Notes: a model not told the origin generated them from the letters alone. Shown: positions 17,781-26,760, counted from the stretch's first letter. The stretch is 45,566 nucleotides of DNA from Anabaena sp. UHCC 0204 (GCF_009711975.1 NZ_VIKW01000030.1:1-45566), one strand, 5' to 3'. Program-made: numbers and translations.

Positions 17781-19439
17781 TCAAATTCCATGACTTTTAC
17801 CAATTACCCAATTACGGCGGAAAAATCGTGCTAATGCAGGTTCTTCCAAAGATAAATAAATTGGTCTACCATGGGGACAGGTGCGGGGGTTGCGGGTACG
17901 TTGCCAATTATCTAATAATGTTTGCATTTCTGGTAAACTCATTTTTGTACCATTGCGAATTGCACTGCGACAAGCAACAGCAACTTGAGCAGTTTGTAAA
18001 TCTCCTCCCCAACTTAATTCTAAAATTGCATCAGCAGCATCTTCACGTTGTTGTAACATAGCAGGAATGTTACGTACCGCCCAAAGTTTATCACCAAAAG
18101 GTTCAATATCTAAATTGATACGTTCTAATTGGGAAACCTGGGCTGGTGATAATTGATAAAGAATAATTGGAGTTTCAACAGGTATTAGTTGCCAATGATC
18201 ACATAGTTGTTCATATAAAATTCTTTCATGGGCAATATGTTGTTCTACTAACCACATTCCCCCAGAATGTTCAGCGACAATATAAGTATTGCTGACTTGA
18301 GCAACGGCTTTTAAATAATTTTGAGTTTCACTATTTTGAGAGTTTTGAGAATTAAAGTTATATTCACCTTTAGCTTCTGCGACTTTGAGTAAATTACTAA
18401 CTCGTGTTGTCTGGACAGATTCTTTAATGTTAGTTTCAGAAATGCGGAGTGATTTATTGATAGCTTCAGTAATTTGTTCTTGCCAAAAGGTCAGTTCATT
18501 GAGATAGATTTCTGTTTTAGTTGGGTTACGATTCCAGTTAATTTGTTCTGGAGAAATAGTTAAATGTAAAAAACAAACTGGATAGCGATCGCGTGGTAAT
18601 GTTTTATGAAAAGCTGAAAGGATAGTCTGCTCTAATTCTGGTGATTTAATCATCCTGCCATTAATGGCTACTTTTACCCAATCAGAACGATGACGATGAC
18701 ATCTATCAGGTAATCCGATTACTAAATATAATGATGAATTTTCCAGATTTGGTATTTTAAAATTCATTTCATGTAAATCACCTTGTCGCACTTGGGGAAG
18801 CATTTGGGGAATGAGTTTTCCTCCACTTTTTGCTGGACAAATTGTAAACCATTCTTTGTCATTTTGCCAAACTTGGTAATTAACGTGAGGATGACATAAA
18901 GCTATTTGTTGAATTATCCCTTGTACAGCTTTTAATTGCTGATTTATAGTTGGTAAACCTTGACGACGAGATGCACAATTAGCAAATAAATTATTAACTG
19001 TTACTACTGTACCAGGTGCGATCGCTTTAATTTCTACTTGTGTTACTTCTCCTTCATGATTATATATAACCCGCTGTCCTTCATTTCCCCCTAAAGGACG
19101 ACTTAAAACTTCTAAATCTGCCAAAGTTGTTAAACTGTGTAATGCTTCACCACGAAATCCCAAACTGTTAATTTTCCACAAATCTGCACTAGAATGAATC
19201 TTACTGGTACTGTGTGCTGTTGCGGCTTGTTGCAAATCATCCAAATTCATTCCGCAACCATTATCAGCTACACGAATTCGCCACTGTTGTGGCCATAAAG
19301 AAACTACAATGCGCGTTGCACCAGCATCTAGGGAATTTTCTACTAACTCTCTGACAACAGCCATGAAAGAGTCAATAACCTCTCCCGCCGTAATTAGATA
19401 TACAACATCTGTTGGTAAAGATTGAATAGTAGATACCAT
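17781..19439 (-). CDS. mutL: DNA mismatch repair protein MutL
   Basis: A 552-aa GHKL ATPase that couples mismatch recognition by MutS to strand processing. N-terminal motifs are ITAGEVIDSF, RELVENSLDAGAT, ADNGCGM and SLGFRGEALHSL, with the second-domain SRRQGLPTINQQLKAV. The C-terminal domain has EQHIAHERILYEQL, a variant of the endonuclease motif DQHA(x)2E(x)4E (Asp to Glu and Ala to Ile), plus ACRSAIRNG and CPHGRPIYL. An endonuclease-type MutL with a slightly divergent metal site is therefore inferred. The start is ATG at 19439, followed by VSTIQSLP; upstream the spacer is shared with the divergent rhodanese gene. It precedes the aldehyde dehydrogenase by 61 bp. Confidence 0.95.
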   Translation of the reverse strand: MVSTIQSLPTDVVYLITAGEVIDSFMAVVRELVENSLDAGATRIVVSLWPQQWRIRVADNGCGMNLDDLQQAATAHSTSKIHSSADLWKINSLGFRGEALHSLTTLADLEVLSRPLGGNEGQRVIYNHEGEVTQVEIKAIAPGTVVTVNNLFANCASRRQGLPTINQQLKAVQGIIQQIALCHPHVNYQVWQNDKEWFTICPAKSGGKLIPQMLPQVRQGDLHEMNFKIPNLENSSLYLVIGLPDRCHRHRSDWVKVAINGRMIKSPELEQTILSAFHKTLPRDRYPVCFLHLTISPEQINWNRNPTKTEIYLNELTFWQEQITEAINKSLRISETNIKESVQTTRVSNLLKVAEAKGEYNFNSQNSQNSETQNYLKAVAQVSNTYIVAEHSGGMWLVEQHIAHERILYEQLCDHWQLIPVETPIILYQLSPAQVSQLERINLDIEPFGDKLWAVRNIPAMLQQREDAADAILELSWGGDLQTAQVAVACRSAIRNGTKMSLPEMQTLLDNWQRTRNPRTCPHGRPIYLSLEEPALARFFRRNWVIGKSHGI

Positions 19440-19610
19440 CTGAATAATTAAAAATTAATAATTAAAAATTGTCTGCATGGATAGATAATTAGCTTACAAT
19501 ATTATGACTTGAAAATATTAATTTATAAAATCTGCTGTCATTCTAAAGAAACAGGAATTCATAGCTGATATTTGCTAGATTTTTGATTAGATTAGAAGCG
19601 GGAAAAGTTT

Positions 19611-19946
19611 ATGAGTATTAATCTAGCTGTCGATGTTAATGACTTAAAAACCAGTCTTGAATGGGGTCAACCTGCTTTGACAATTGTTGATGTGCGCGAT
19701 CGCTCAACATACAATCATAGTCGCATCACAGGAGCGATTTCTATCCCTCTCAATGACTTGGAATCTCGCGCCCAAACATCCCTACACAGAGAACGCCGAA
19801 TCTACATTTATGGCGAAAATGACAGCCAAGCAGCCCAAGCCGTGAGAACCTTACAATTTCTTGGTTTCACCGCAGTAGCTGAACTCACAGGTGGTTTACA
19901 AGCCTGGAAAAGCATCGGTGGTGCGACAGAAGGAGTAGACAATTAG
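19611..19946 (+). CDS. rhodanese-like domain protein lacking the catalytic cysteine
   Basis: A 111-aa single-domain rhodanese fold. It has the expected IVDVRDRSTYNHSRITGAIS (25-44) and C-terminal ELTGGLQAWKSIGG (91-104). The active-site loop, where a Cys normally follows the beta strand, reads IYIYGENDSQAAQ (64-76): Gly68 replaces the cysteine, and there is no cysteine anywhere in the protein. Sulfurtransferase activity is thus not expected; such inactive domains usually serve in binding or regulation. It is divergent from mutL and convergent with the adenosine-deaminase-like gene, which it faces across STRR arrays. Confidence 0.85.
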   Translation: MSINLAVDVNDLKTSLEWGQPALTIVDVRDRSTYNHSRITGAISIPLNDLESRAQTSLHRERRIYIYGENDSQAAQAVRTLQFLGFTAVAELTGGLQAWKSIGGATEGVDN

Positions 19947-20107
19947 GTGACAGGTGACAGGTGACAGGTGACAGGAGTCAGTTGTTCGTTGTCCGTGGAA
20001 AACATCTTCTCCCTGCTCCCCTGCTCCCCTGCTCCTCTGCTCCTCTGCTCCTCTGCTCCCCTGCCCCCTGCCTCTTCACTGTAACCTGTCACCTGTAACC
20101 TGTAACC
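19944..20107. repeat. three STRR arrays between convergent genes
   Basis: GGTGACA heptamers (about 19946-19977), CTGCTCC heptamers (about 20012-20070) and GTAACCT/GTCACCT heptamers (about 20081-20107). The first and last arrays are complementary to each other and could pair into a long hairpin enclosing the second, acting as a bidirectional transcript end. Confidence 0.75.
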
Positions 20108-20114
20108 TTCTTCC

Positions 20115-21125
20115 CTACTTCAACAAACCAGTTAATAAAGATGCTGGACGTTGAGTGTGAGGCCAGGCGAAAGCATGACGAAAAGCTGCATCTTGACAAA
20201 TTTGTAACTGCTGAAAATTGATAATGTCGTAAGTCAAAAGATTTTCATATTCAAACGGTAAACGCATATTATGTAATCCCGCATTATCAGTACAAATGGC
20301 AATATCCACTCCAGCTTCAAAACAACGATCAAAAACTAATTTAAGTTCCCGAATATCCTGTAAAGTTCCAGTTTTTAAATAAGTGGTTGGACAAACTTCT
20401 AAACATTGTCCTCGTCTGGCAATTTCTGGGAGTAATTCAGGATATAAAAGAGGAATTTGGATACCGTGACCAATTCGCATTAAATAGGGTAATAATTCTG
20501 GATAACAACCATCTTTTGTTTCATAAAGATGCCCTGTGGTCTTAATATCCAGTGAATGGGCATAATTATATAAACTGATCCATTCTTCCATTCTTTGGGC
20601 ATAATAGCGATCGCCTCCTGCCACATCTATGGCACAGACATATTCTCTATTTTGCGCTGCTAAATCAACAATTGCCTTATTTACCTCAAAGGGTAAACGG
20701 GAGTGCATACAAAGAATTTGGCTGGTAATAATGGGATATTCGGGTACATGACTAGATTTACCTACAATATCCACAATTTCTCCCATTTTATCAATTCTTT
20801 CGTTTTGATTGAGATGTTCAGGAGTTCGCAAATAGGGAGTATAGCGTAATTCCAAATAAGCCAAATTCTCGAAAATATAAGCACCGCGTAATAAGCGGTA
20901 AATAAAGTACGGTAAAGTTTCCACTGTTTGCACACTTTCAACTAGGGTGTGCAGTTCGAGATATTCATCTAAGGTGTTACGGGGACGAGTATAAAAATCT
21001 TCAAATTCTGGATATTCAGCAAAGCGAGAAATTAACTCAGTGTTGTGCCGCTGGAAATATCGCCATAATACACGCGGTACAACTGAACCACCTAGATGCC
21101 GATGCAATTCTGCGTATAAAGCCAT
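20115..21125 (-). CDS. adenosine deaminase-like amidohydrolase
   Basis: A 336-aa protein of the adenosine/AMP deaminase family, hydrolytic deaminases with a TIM-barrel and one zinc. The N-terminal ELHRHLGGS supplies His8 and His10. TTGHLYETKDG holds the position of the usual HAGE motif with its catalytic Glu. RIGHGIQIPLL provides the GHG block. The last ligand region reads CTDNAGLHNM, where the usual TDDP is TDN, so the second Asp is Asn. These changes mean that the substrate may not be adenosine. The start MALYAELHRH places the metal motif right at the N-terminus, as is normal for the family. It is downstream of the cysteine desulfurase gene on the same strand. Confidence 0.8.
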   Translation of the reverse strand: MALYAELHRHLGGSVVPRVLWRYFQRHNTELISRFAEYPEFEDFYTRPRNTLDEYLELHTLVESVQTVETLPYFIYRLLRGAYIFENLAYLELRYTPYLRTPEHLNQNERIDKMGEIVDIVGKSSHVPEYPIITSQILCMHSRLPFEVNKAIVDLAAQNREYVCAIDVAGGDRYYAQRMEEWISLYNYAHSLDIKTTGHLYETKDGCYPELLPYLMRIGHGIQIPLLYPELLPEIARRGQCLEVCPTTYLKTGTLQDIRELKLVFDRCFEAGVDIAICTDNAGLHNMRLPFEYENLLTYDIINFQQLQICQDAAFRHAFAWPHTQRPASLLTGLLK

Positions 21126-21215
21126 AGGGGTATTTTGCTGTCAAAACTTTATTAAGTTTAACGAAAATTTAGCAACTAGTTTGATTTTTTAACTGGCATT
21201 ACTGATTTATGAGTT

Positions 21216-21243
21216 TATCACGCAGAGGCGCAGAGTCACAGAG
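21216..21243. repeat. dispersed CGCAGAGGCGCAGAG repeat
   Basis: ATCACGCAGAGGCGCAGAGT followed by CACAGAGAG is a common cyanobacterial spacer repeat. Related sequence is at 22447-22472 (CGCAAAGG repeats) and inside the element at 24801-24913. Confidence 0.6.
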
Positions 21244-21260
21244 AGTAAGAGTTTGATTTT

Positions 21261-22424
21261 TTAATCCATTACTAATTCTACATTTGTTAACCGCTGTAAA
21301 ACCTGTTTTAAAACCATTGCTGTCCAATCAATATCTGCTGCTGTTGTCTCCTTTCCTAAAGTTAATCTAATTCCTCCTAAAGCGGCTTTTTCAGAATATC
21401 CCATTGCTAATAAAATCGGACTGGGGGTTAATTTTCCACTATTGCAAGCAGCACCGGCACTAATCCCAATTCCGGCTAAATTTAACTGACGGACTAATGT
21501 TTTACCGCTGATTTTTTCTCCGTCCGCAGCTTCTAAATAAAAACTGAGATGATGGGGTAAACGGTGAATTCTGTCGCCTGTGGGCATTAAACCGGGAACA
21601 TCTGCTAAAATTGCAAAGAGGCGATCGCGTAATCCGATTAATCTGATCCTTTCTGTCTCTAATTCCTGTGCTGCTAACTCCGCAGCTACTCCAAATCCAG
21701 CAATAGCGGGTGTTGCTTGTGTCCCTGAGCGCAGTCCGGACTCCTGTCCACCACCACCTAGCAGCGGCTTTAATTCTACTCCAGGACGCACATATAACGC
21801 CCCTGCACCCAAACCACCATATAATTTATGACTAGATAAACTCAATAAATCTATAGGTAAAGTCTGTACGTCTATGGGTAAGCGTCCAGCAACTTGCACT
21901 GCATCTGTGTGAAATAAAGCACCATGGATTTGAGTAATTTTCCCTAACTCGGCAATTGGTTGAACTGTGCCGATTTCACTTTGTCCATAAATCACAGATA
22001 CCAAAACTGTGTTATGTCGCAAAGCTGCTTTTAATTCTTCAGGGTTGACTCTTCCTTGATGATTTACACCCAAACGGGTAATTTCCCAACCCCAATTTTC
22101 TAACATTTTCGCCGGTTCAGAAATAGCTGAATGTTCTACACTGGAAATAATAATATGTTGGGGGACGGTATAAGATCGCACTACTCCCATTATCGCTAAG
22201 TTGTCTGCTTCTGTTCCCCCGGAAGTGAAAATAATAGATTCGGGAACAGCGTTAATTAAACCTGCAACTTGCATTCTGGCTGTTTCGACAACTAAGGCGG
22301 CGCGGTTGCCCCATTCATGTAAACTGGAAGGATTACCCCACTGTTGTGTTAAGATTTTTTGGATAATTGCGATCGCTTCTGGACGAGTTGGAGTAGTTGC
22401 ACTGTAATCTAGATATATTTGCAT
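21261..22424 (-). CDS. cysteine desulfurase (NifS/IscS class)
   Basis: A 387-aa PLP enzyme that removes sulfur from cysteine as an enzyme-bound persulfide for Fe-S clusters and other thio-cofactors. The start MQIYLDYSATTPTRPEA is standard for the family. The cofactor site shows SGGTEADN (68-75), SVEHSA with His98, HTDAVQ (172-177) and SLSSHKLYGG with the Schiff-base Lys200. The mobile catalytic loop SAGAACNSGKLTPS carries Cys327, and the loop length is that of group I (NifS/IscS) enzymes. No nif or isc genes are adjacent, so a general housekeeping desulfurase is more likely than a nitrogenase-specific NifS. It is followed by the adenosine-deaminase-like gene. Confidence 0.93.
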   Translation of the reverse strand: MQIYLDYSATTPTRPEAIAIIQKILTQQWGNPSSLHEWGNRAALVVETARMQVAGLINAVPESIIFTSGGTEADNLAIMGVVRSYTVPQHIIISSVEHSAISEPAKMLENWGWEITRLGVNHQGRVNPEELKAALRHNTVLVSVIYGQSEIGTVQPIAELGKITQIHGALFHTDAVQVAGRLPIDVQTLPIDLLSLSSHKLYGGLGAGALYVRPGVELKPLLGGGGQESGLRSGTQATPAIAGFGVAAELAAQELETERIRLIGLRDRLFAILADVPGLMPTGDRIHRLPHHLSFYLEAADGEKISGKTLVRQLNLAGIGISAGAACNSGKLTPSPILLAMGYSEKAALGGIRLTLGKETTAADIDWTAMVLKQVLQRLTNVELVMD

Positions 22425-22446
22425 AAAAATTAATAAATAAGAGTTT

Positions 22447-22472
22447 CACGCAAAGGCGCAAAGGCGCAAAGG
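22447..22472. repeat. CGCAAAGG short tandem repeat
   Basis: Three tandem GGCGCAAA units between the divergent cysteine desulfurase and PLD-family genes. This is a short dispersed cyanobacterial repeat. Confidence 0.65.
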
Positions 22473-22543
22473 AAGAAAGAAGTTAATTCAAGGTGTGATA
22501 TAAATACATTAAAATCCTTGTAATTTATTTTTATCAGATTACT

Positions 22544-24175
22544 GTGTTTATTTTCCCACGAATCCGCTATTTTCTCTATATCTTTTTATTACTATTTACT
22601 TTTACTGGGTGTCAACAAGTCAAATCATCAAATCAGCGTTTAGCACCTTTACCACAAGATCCTTTTATTCAAGTTTACTTCAATCATTCGGAATCGTCGG
22701 AATATCCAGAAACTTATCGTCAGCAAACCCGGTTAGGGGATGATTTGGAAAGGCAGATTGTTGATACTATTGCTGAAGCTAAATCTACTGTTGATATAGC
22801 TGTACAAGAGTTGCGTTTACCAAAAATTGCTCAGATATTAGCAGAAAAGCAAAAAGCCGGAATCAAGGTAAGGTTAATTTTAGAAAATAATTATTCTCGT
22901 CCTTGGAGTAGTTTTACTTCCGCAGAAATAGCTAAGTTGGAGAAAAGAGAACAAGAACGATATAATGAGTTTCGGAAATTTGTTGATATTAATCAAGATA
23001 ATCAAATTACACCGGAGGAAATTAGTCAAAGGGATGCTTTAGCAATTATTCAAAATGCTAAAATTCCTTGGATAGATGATACTGCTGATGGTTCAAAGGG
23101 TAGCAGTTTAATGCACCATAAATTTGTCGTTGTTGATAATCGGTTTGTGATTATTACTTCTGCTAATTTTACTTTAAGTGATACTTCTGGAGATTTTACA
23201 AATCCTAGCAGTTTAGGTAATGCTAATAATTTATTAAAAATTGATAACTCTGAATTAGCAACTTTATTAACGGAAGAGTTTGATATTATGTGGGGTGACG
23301 GTGTAGGGGGGAAACCAGATAGTAAGTTTGGACTGAAAAAAACTGTCCGAAAACCGCAAACTATTATCTCAGATAACACTAAAATTACAGTTCATTTTTC
23401 CCCGATTTCTGCAACTCAACCTTGGAGTATGAGCAGTAATGGTTTAATTGCTAAAACTTTATCTGCAAGTACAAAAACGGTTGATTTAGCATTATTTGTA
23501 TTTTCAGATCAACAACTTGCTAATATTCTTGAATCACGTCATTATCAAAATGTCCAAATTCGGGCTTTAATTGAACCTCAATTTGCTTATCGTCCCTATA
23601 GTGAAGCTTTAGATATGATGGGATTTGCTTTAAGTGATAACTGTAAATATGAAGTTGATAACCGTCCTTGGCAAAATCCTATTTCTACAGTTGGAGTGCC
23701 AATTTTAGCTAAAGGAGATTTGTTACATCATAAGTTCTCAGTTATAGATAACCAAACTGTAATTACAGGTTCACATAATTGGTCAGAAGCAGCAAATCAT
23801 GGCAACGATGAAACATTAATAATCATCGAAAACTCTACAGTTGCCAACCATTTTCAAAGAGAATTTGACCGACTTTATGGTAAAATCAAACCAGGTTTAC
23901 CAGCCCATATTCAAGCAAGAATTGATGCAGAAGTTAAACAATGTTCCCAAATTCAACAACCATCATCTTTTGTAAATCCAATTATTACTAAAATTAATCT
24001 CAATACTGCTACTCAAGCAGAATTAGAAACTCTTCCTGGTGTCGGTAAAAAGTTAGCTGAAAGGATAATTTTCGCCCGACAGCAACAAAAATTTACATCT
24101 TTACAAGACATAGAAAAAGTTCCAGGTATTAGTATGAGGATGATAGAAAAATGGGAATCTAGTATAACATGGTAA
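22544..24175 (+). CDS. phospholipase D-like lipoprotein with EF-hand loop and HhH domain
   Basis: A 543-aa exported protein starting at GTG. A hydrophobic leader ends in a lipobox-like FTFTGC, so Cys23 would be lipidated. Two PLD half-domains are complete: HHKFVVVD (His191, Lys193, Asp198) and HHKFSVID (His395, Lys397, Asp402), each followed by the conserved SANFT or SHNWS. Between the domain start and the first HKD lies DINQDNQITPEE (148-159), a canonical 12-residue EF-hand calcium loop. The C-terminus (about 483-540) is a ComEA-type helix-hairpin-helix region with INLNTATQAELETLPGVGKK and a second VPGIS hairpin, which in known proteins binds DNA. PLD enzymes cut phosphodiesters; a calcium-responsive envelope nuclease or phospholipase is inferred. 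Confidence 0.88.
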   Translation: MFIFPRIRYFLYIFLLLFTFTGCQQVKSSNQRLAPLPQDPFIQVYFNHSESSEYPETYRQQTRLGDDLERQIVDTIAEAKSTVDIAVQELRLPKIAQILAEKQKAGIKVRLILENNYSRPWSSFTSAEIAKLEKREQERYNEFRKFVDINQDNQITPEEISQRDALAIIQNAKIPWIDDTADGSKGSSLMHHKFVVVDNRFVIITSANFTLSDTSGDFTNPSSLGNANNLLKIDNSELATLLTEEFDIMWGDGVGGKPDSKFGLKKTVRKPQTIISDNTKITVHFSPISATQPWSMSSNGLIAKTLSASTKTVDLALFVFSDQQLANILESRHYQNVQIRALIEPQFAYRPYSEALDMMGFALSDNCKYEVDNRPWQNPISTVGVPILAKGDLLHHKFSVIDNQTVITGSHNWSEAANHGNDETLIIIENSTVANHFQREFDRLYGKIKPGLPAHIQARIDAEVKQCSQIQQPSSFVNPIITKINLNTATQAELETLPGVGKKLAERIIFARQQQKFTSLQDIEKVPGISMRMIEKWESSITW

Positions 24176-24339
24176 CAGTACATATTTCCCGTGAAACCTA
24201 TTGTGGCTCAAATAAATCCAAAATTGCCAATTAGTTGATCTATCAAAAGTATGGGAATATGATTATCTACTTATAGAAAGATGAAATTAGAGAACAATTT
24301 TTTTAACATAAATATAACTTAGATAATCGGAGTTTGTTT

Positions 24340-24585
24340 ATGCCTTATAGTACAATAGAGGAATTGCCTCAAGATATCCAAGCACGACTACCAGAACACG
24401 CTCAACAGATTTTTGTAGCTGCTTTTAATGCTGTTGAACGTGATGGAATGAATGAGAAAGATGCCCTGGAAGTAGCTTGGAATAGTGTTCACAATGAATA
24501 TGAACCAGACGGAGAAGGTAACTGGCACAGAAAGCCAGAAGATCCTGCTACACATCATAAAGCTGTAACGTCTGGTGGTAATTAA
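24340..24585 (+). CDS. ChaB family protein
   Basis: An 81-aa protein with the ChaB fold: IEELPQDIQARLPEHAQQIFVAAFNAV, then EKDALEVAWNSVHNEYEPD and a polar tail. ChaB-like proteins are small, predicted regulatory proteins originally linked to the ChaA cation antiporter; no chaA is nearby and the true role is unknown. A TTG lies two codons upstream (24334), but the ATG at 24340 is better placed, with CGGAG at 24327-24331 as ribosome-binding site. Confidence 0.88.
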   Translation: MPYSTIEELPQDIQARLPEHAQQIFVAAFNAVERDGMNEKDALEVAWNSVHNEYEPDGEGNWHRKPEDPATHHKAVTSGGN

Positions 24586-24617
24586 TTGGCTAAAAAATCA
24601 ATCTTAATTTCAATACC

Positions 24618-24749
24618 TTGTCCATTTTTTGTAGGTTGGGTAGAACGAAGTGAAACCCGACGCATTTGTTGGGTTTTGTACCGATTGCTCCGCAACGCTA
24701 ACGCGAACAACCCAACCTACAAATCAAGACTTTTTCGATTTGGACAAGT
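24618..24749. repeat. TGTAGGTTGGGT inverted-repeat element
   Basis: TGTAGGTTGGGT (24630-24641) and its complement ACCCAACCTACA (24710-24721) bound about 92 bp; the flanking CTTGTCC and GGACAAG are also complementary and extend the pairing to 24618-24747. The inside has the GCTCCGCAACGCTAACGC motif. CAACCCAACCTACG also forms part of the natH-bgtA tandem repeat. With the next element it fills the 386-bp gap 24586-24971, where no gene is seen. Confidence 0.65.
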
Positions 24750-24800
24750 TATTGTTATATAGACCGCTTTTTCAGGAATAATAATTTTGTAATCATTACA

Positions 24801-24913
24801 GGACTTACGCAAAATCATGAAAAAACGTTCGCAAAGCGTGCGCGAAGCGCATACCGCAGAGGACGCAGAGGACACAGAGAAATAAGAGTTTTGGAGAGTT
24901 ATTGCGTAAGTCC
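24801..24913. mobile_element. MITE-like inverted-repeat element, copy 2
   Basis: A 113-bp element with ends GGACTTACGCAA and TTGCGTAAGTCC, a 12-bp perfect terminal inverted repeat shared with the element at 17-191. TACA occurs directly outside both ends (24797-24800 and 24914-24917), as a target duplication would. The interior differs from copy 1 and contains the CGCAGAGGACGCAGAG repeat. No ORF. Confidence 0.65.
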
Positions 24914-24971
24914 TACATTAAATAGAATTAAGTAATGTTGGCGATTTTTTCTAATTTTTAACTCCTTCTTT

Positions 24972-26102
24972 ATGATTCCCATTATTTCCACTATTCCCCT
25001 TTTTCAACTTGCTTCTGGTGAGTTCCTCTCTCTCCAGGTATATAAATTTGTTGGTGCTAAATCTGGGAAAAAAGTATATATACAATCTAATTTGCATGGT
25101 GCAGAAATTGTTGGTAATGCTGTCATTTACCAATTGATTGATTTTTTTAGAACATTAAAAACTACTCAAATAGTAGGAGAAATCTGGCTCGTTCCTGTTT
25201 GTAATCCTTTAGCGATTAATCAACGAAATCATAGCTTTTCTACAGGTAGATTCAATATTTATGACGGCAAAAATTGGAATAGAATTTTTTGGGATTATGA
25301 GAAAAAACATCATGATATAGAAGAATTTGCCCGTTCTCAAATTGGTTTAGATATAGATACTATCCAGGATAACTTTTCTAGAAAAATTAAACATAGTTTT
25401 GATAGTCTTTTAGATCAAATCAATTCCCGTAGTAGTGTCAGGCTAACTGATAAATATCGCTATAAGTTACAATCTTTGTATTTAGATGCAGATTATATCA
25501 TTGATTTACATAGTCATACTGGACAAGGAATAGAATACCTTTATTATTTCCAAAATCGAGAAGATAGTGCTAATTTTTTTCTCCTCAATTATGGCATTTT
25601 ATTTGATGAATATGATGGTGATGCTTTTGATGAAGCATTTATCAAACCTTGGTTAGCTTTAGAGGCAGCTTTTTTAAAATTGACAGGAGAAAAAGTTAGA
25701 TTTGATATAGAAGCATGGACTTTAGAATTAGGTTCAGGAATGCAAATGAATCCAGATTCAATAACTAAAGGAGTGCGCGGAATTAAAAACTATTTAGCTA
25801 AAAAAGGTATTTTAGAAATACAGGATTTTCCTCAAGCAGAAACTATATCTCATCAAACCAGTTTTCGTTCACTAAGTCAAGTAAAGGAATACTGGACACC
25901 CGTAGGAGGAATGATTTTATCTAAACCTAGATTAGGGACTTTAGTAAATCAGGGAGACTTGCTATATAAAGTTTTGACTTTTAATAAAACAGGTGAATTA
26001 CCAACTATCATTCATGTTTATGCAGAAACCACAGGTTTAGTTTATGATATATCTATAAATGATTCTGTAAATGAAGGAGAATTTGTACTAGGAACGATGT
26101 AG
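24972..26102 (+). CDS. zinc-dependent succinylglutamate desuccinylase/aspartoacylase family protein
   Basis: A 376-aa M14-type acyl-amino-acid hydrolase. The zinc site is visible as SNLHGAE (His42, Glu45) and YIIDLHSHTGQG with His180; the catalytic Glu is probably Glu252 in WTLELGSG. The C-terminal part (about 305-376, with the VGGMILSKPRLGTLVNQGDL block) resembles the lipoyl-like beta domain found at the end of the family. Members deacylate N-acyl amino acids; the substrate here is unknown. The region NPLAINQRNHSFSTGRFN includes the substrate-binding Asn/Arg residues. A GNAT acetyltransferase gene starts 45 bp downstream on the same strand. Confidence 0.85.
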   Translation: MIPIISTIPLFQLASGEFLSLQVYKFVGAKSGKKVYIQSNLHGAEIVGNAVIYQLIDFFRTLKTTQIVGEIWLVPVCNPLAINQRNHSFSTGRFNIYDGKNWNRIFWDYEKKHHDIEEFARSQIGLDIDTIQDNFSRKIKHSFDSLLDQINSRSSVRLTDKYRYKLQSLYLDADYIIDLHSHTGQGIEYLYYFQNREDSANFFLLNYGILFDEYDGDAFDEAFIKPWLALEAAFLKLTGEKVRFDIEAWTLELGSGMQMNPDSITKGVRGIKNYLAKKGILEIQDFPQAETISHQTSFRSLSQVKEYWTPVGGMILSKPRLGTLVNQGDLLYKVLTFNKTGELPTIIHVYAETTGLVYDISINDSVNEGEFVLGTM

Positions 26103-26147
26103 TTTGTCATTAAAAACAATTTAATTTCACACAATTTCAATTAATCA

Positions 26148-26720
26148 ATGTTAATTATCAAAAATGCGATCGCTATTCGTCCCATGCAAGATCATATCCA
26201 TGATTATCAGTTAATGGAAAAATGGCGTAGCGATGAAAAAGTATTGCAATTTTATGGTGGGAGAGATTATCCTTATGATTTAGAAAAAGTTATAGAAACC
26301 TATCAACCCAGAATAGTTGGGAAAGAAGCAATTACTCCTTGTATATTTGTTGATAAAAATCTAGAAATTGGCTATTTACAATATTATAATTTAAACAAAT
26401 TACCAGAGGATCTTAGACAAATGTATTGTTTAGAAAATACAGATAATGTCTATGGAATTGACTTATTTATTGGAGAAACTGAATATTGGAATCAGGGAAT
26501 TGGTACAAAAGTGCTTTTAACTGCCATAGACTATATTTTTAATCAACTACAAGCTGCTAAAATTGTCATTAATCCCAACGTCAATAATCTCCGCGCTATC
26601 CGCTGCTATGAGAAATGTGGTTTTGTGAAAATCAAGCTTTTACTATGTCATGACTTACATGAAGGTAAATATCAGGATTGCTGGTTAATGGCAATAAAAC
26701 GTAATAATTCGTTAGACTAA
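26148..26720 (+). CDS. GNAT family N-acetyltransferase (AAC(6')-like)
   Basis: A 190-aa acyl-CoA-dependent acetyltransferase. The acetyl-CoA loop is ETEYWNQGIGTKVLLTAIDY, with the Q-x-x-G pattern GIGT at 117-120, followed by the IVINPNVNNLRAIRCYEKCG segment of motif B. The overall pattern, including the N-terminal MEKWRSDEKVLQFYGGRDYP, resembles the aminoglycoside 6'-acetyltransferase/IucB-like subgroup, but resistance cannot be claimed from this alone; many members acetylate other amines. It begins shortly after the deacylase gene and the two may be cotranscribed. Confidence 0.82.
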   Translation: MLIIKNAIAIRPMQDHIHDYQLMEKWRSDEKVLQFYGGRDYPYDLEKVIETYQPRIVGKEAITPCIFVDKNLEIGYLQYYNLNKLPEDLRQMYCLENTDNVYGIDLFIGETEYWNQGIGTKVLLTAIDYIFNQLQAAKIVINPNVNNLRAIRCYEKCGFVKIKLLLCHDLHEGKYQDCWLMAIKRNNSLD

Positions 26721-26760
26721 GAATAAATTAACTGCTGGGATTTAGCTTTCTATAAAAACC

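Noticed and set aside
26148-26720. Aminoglycoside resistance gene
   Set aside because: Similarity to the AAC(6') subgroup is only at family level; many related GNAT enzymes have other substrates.
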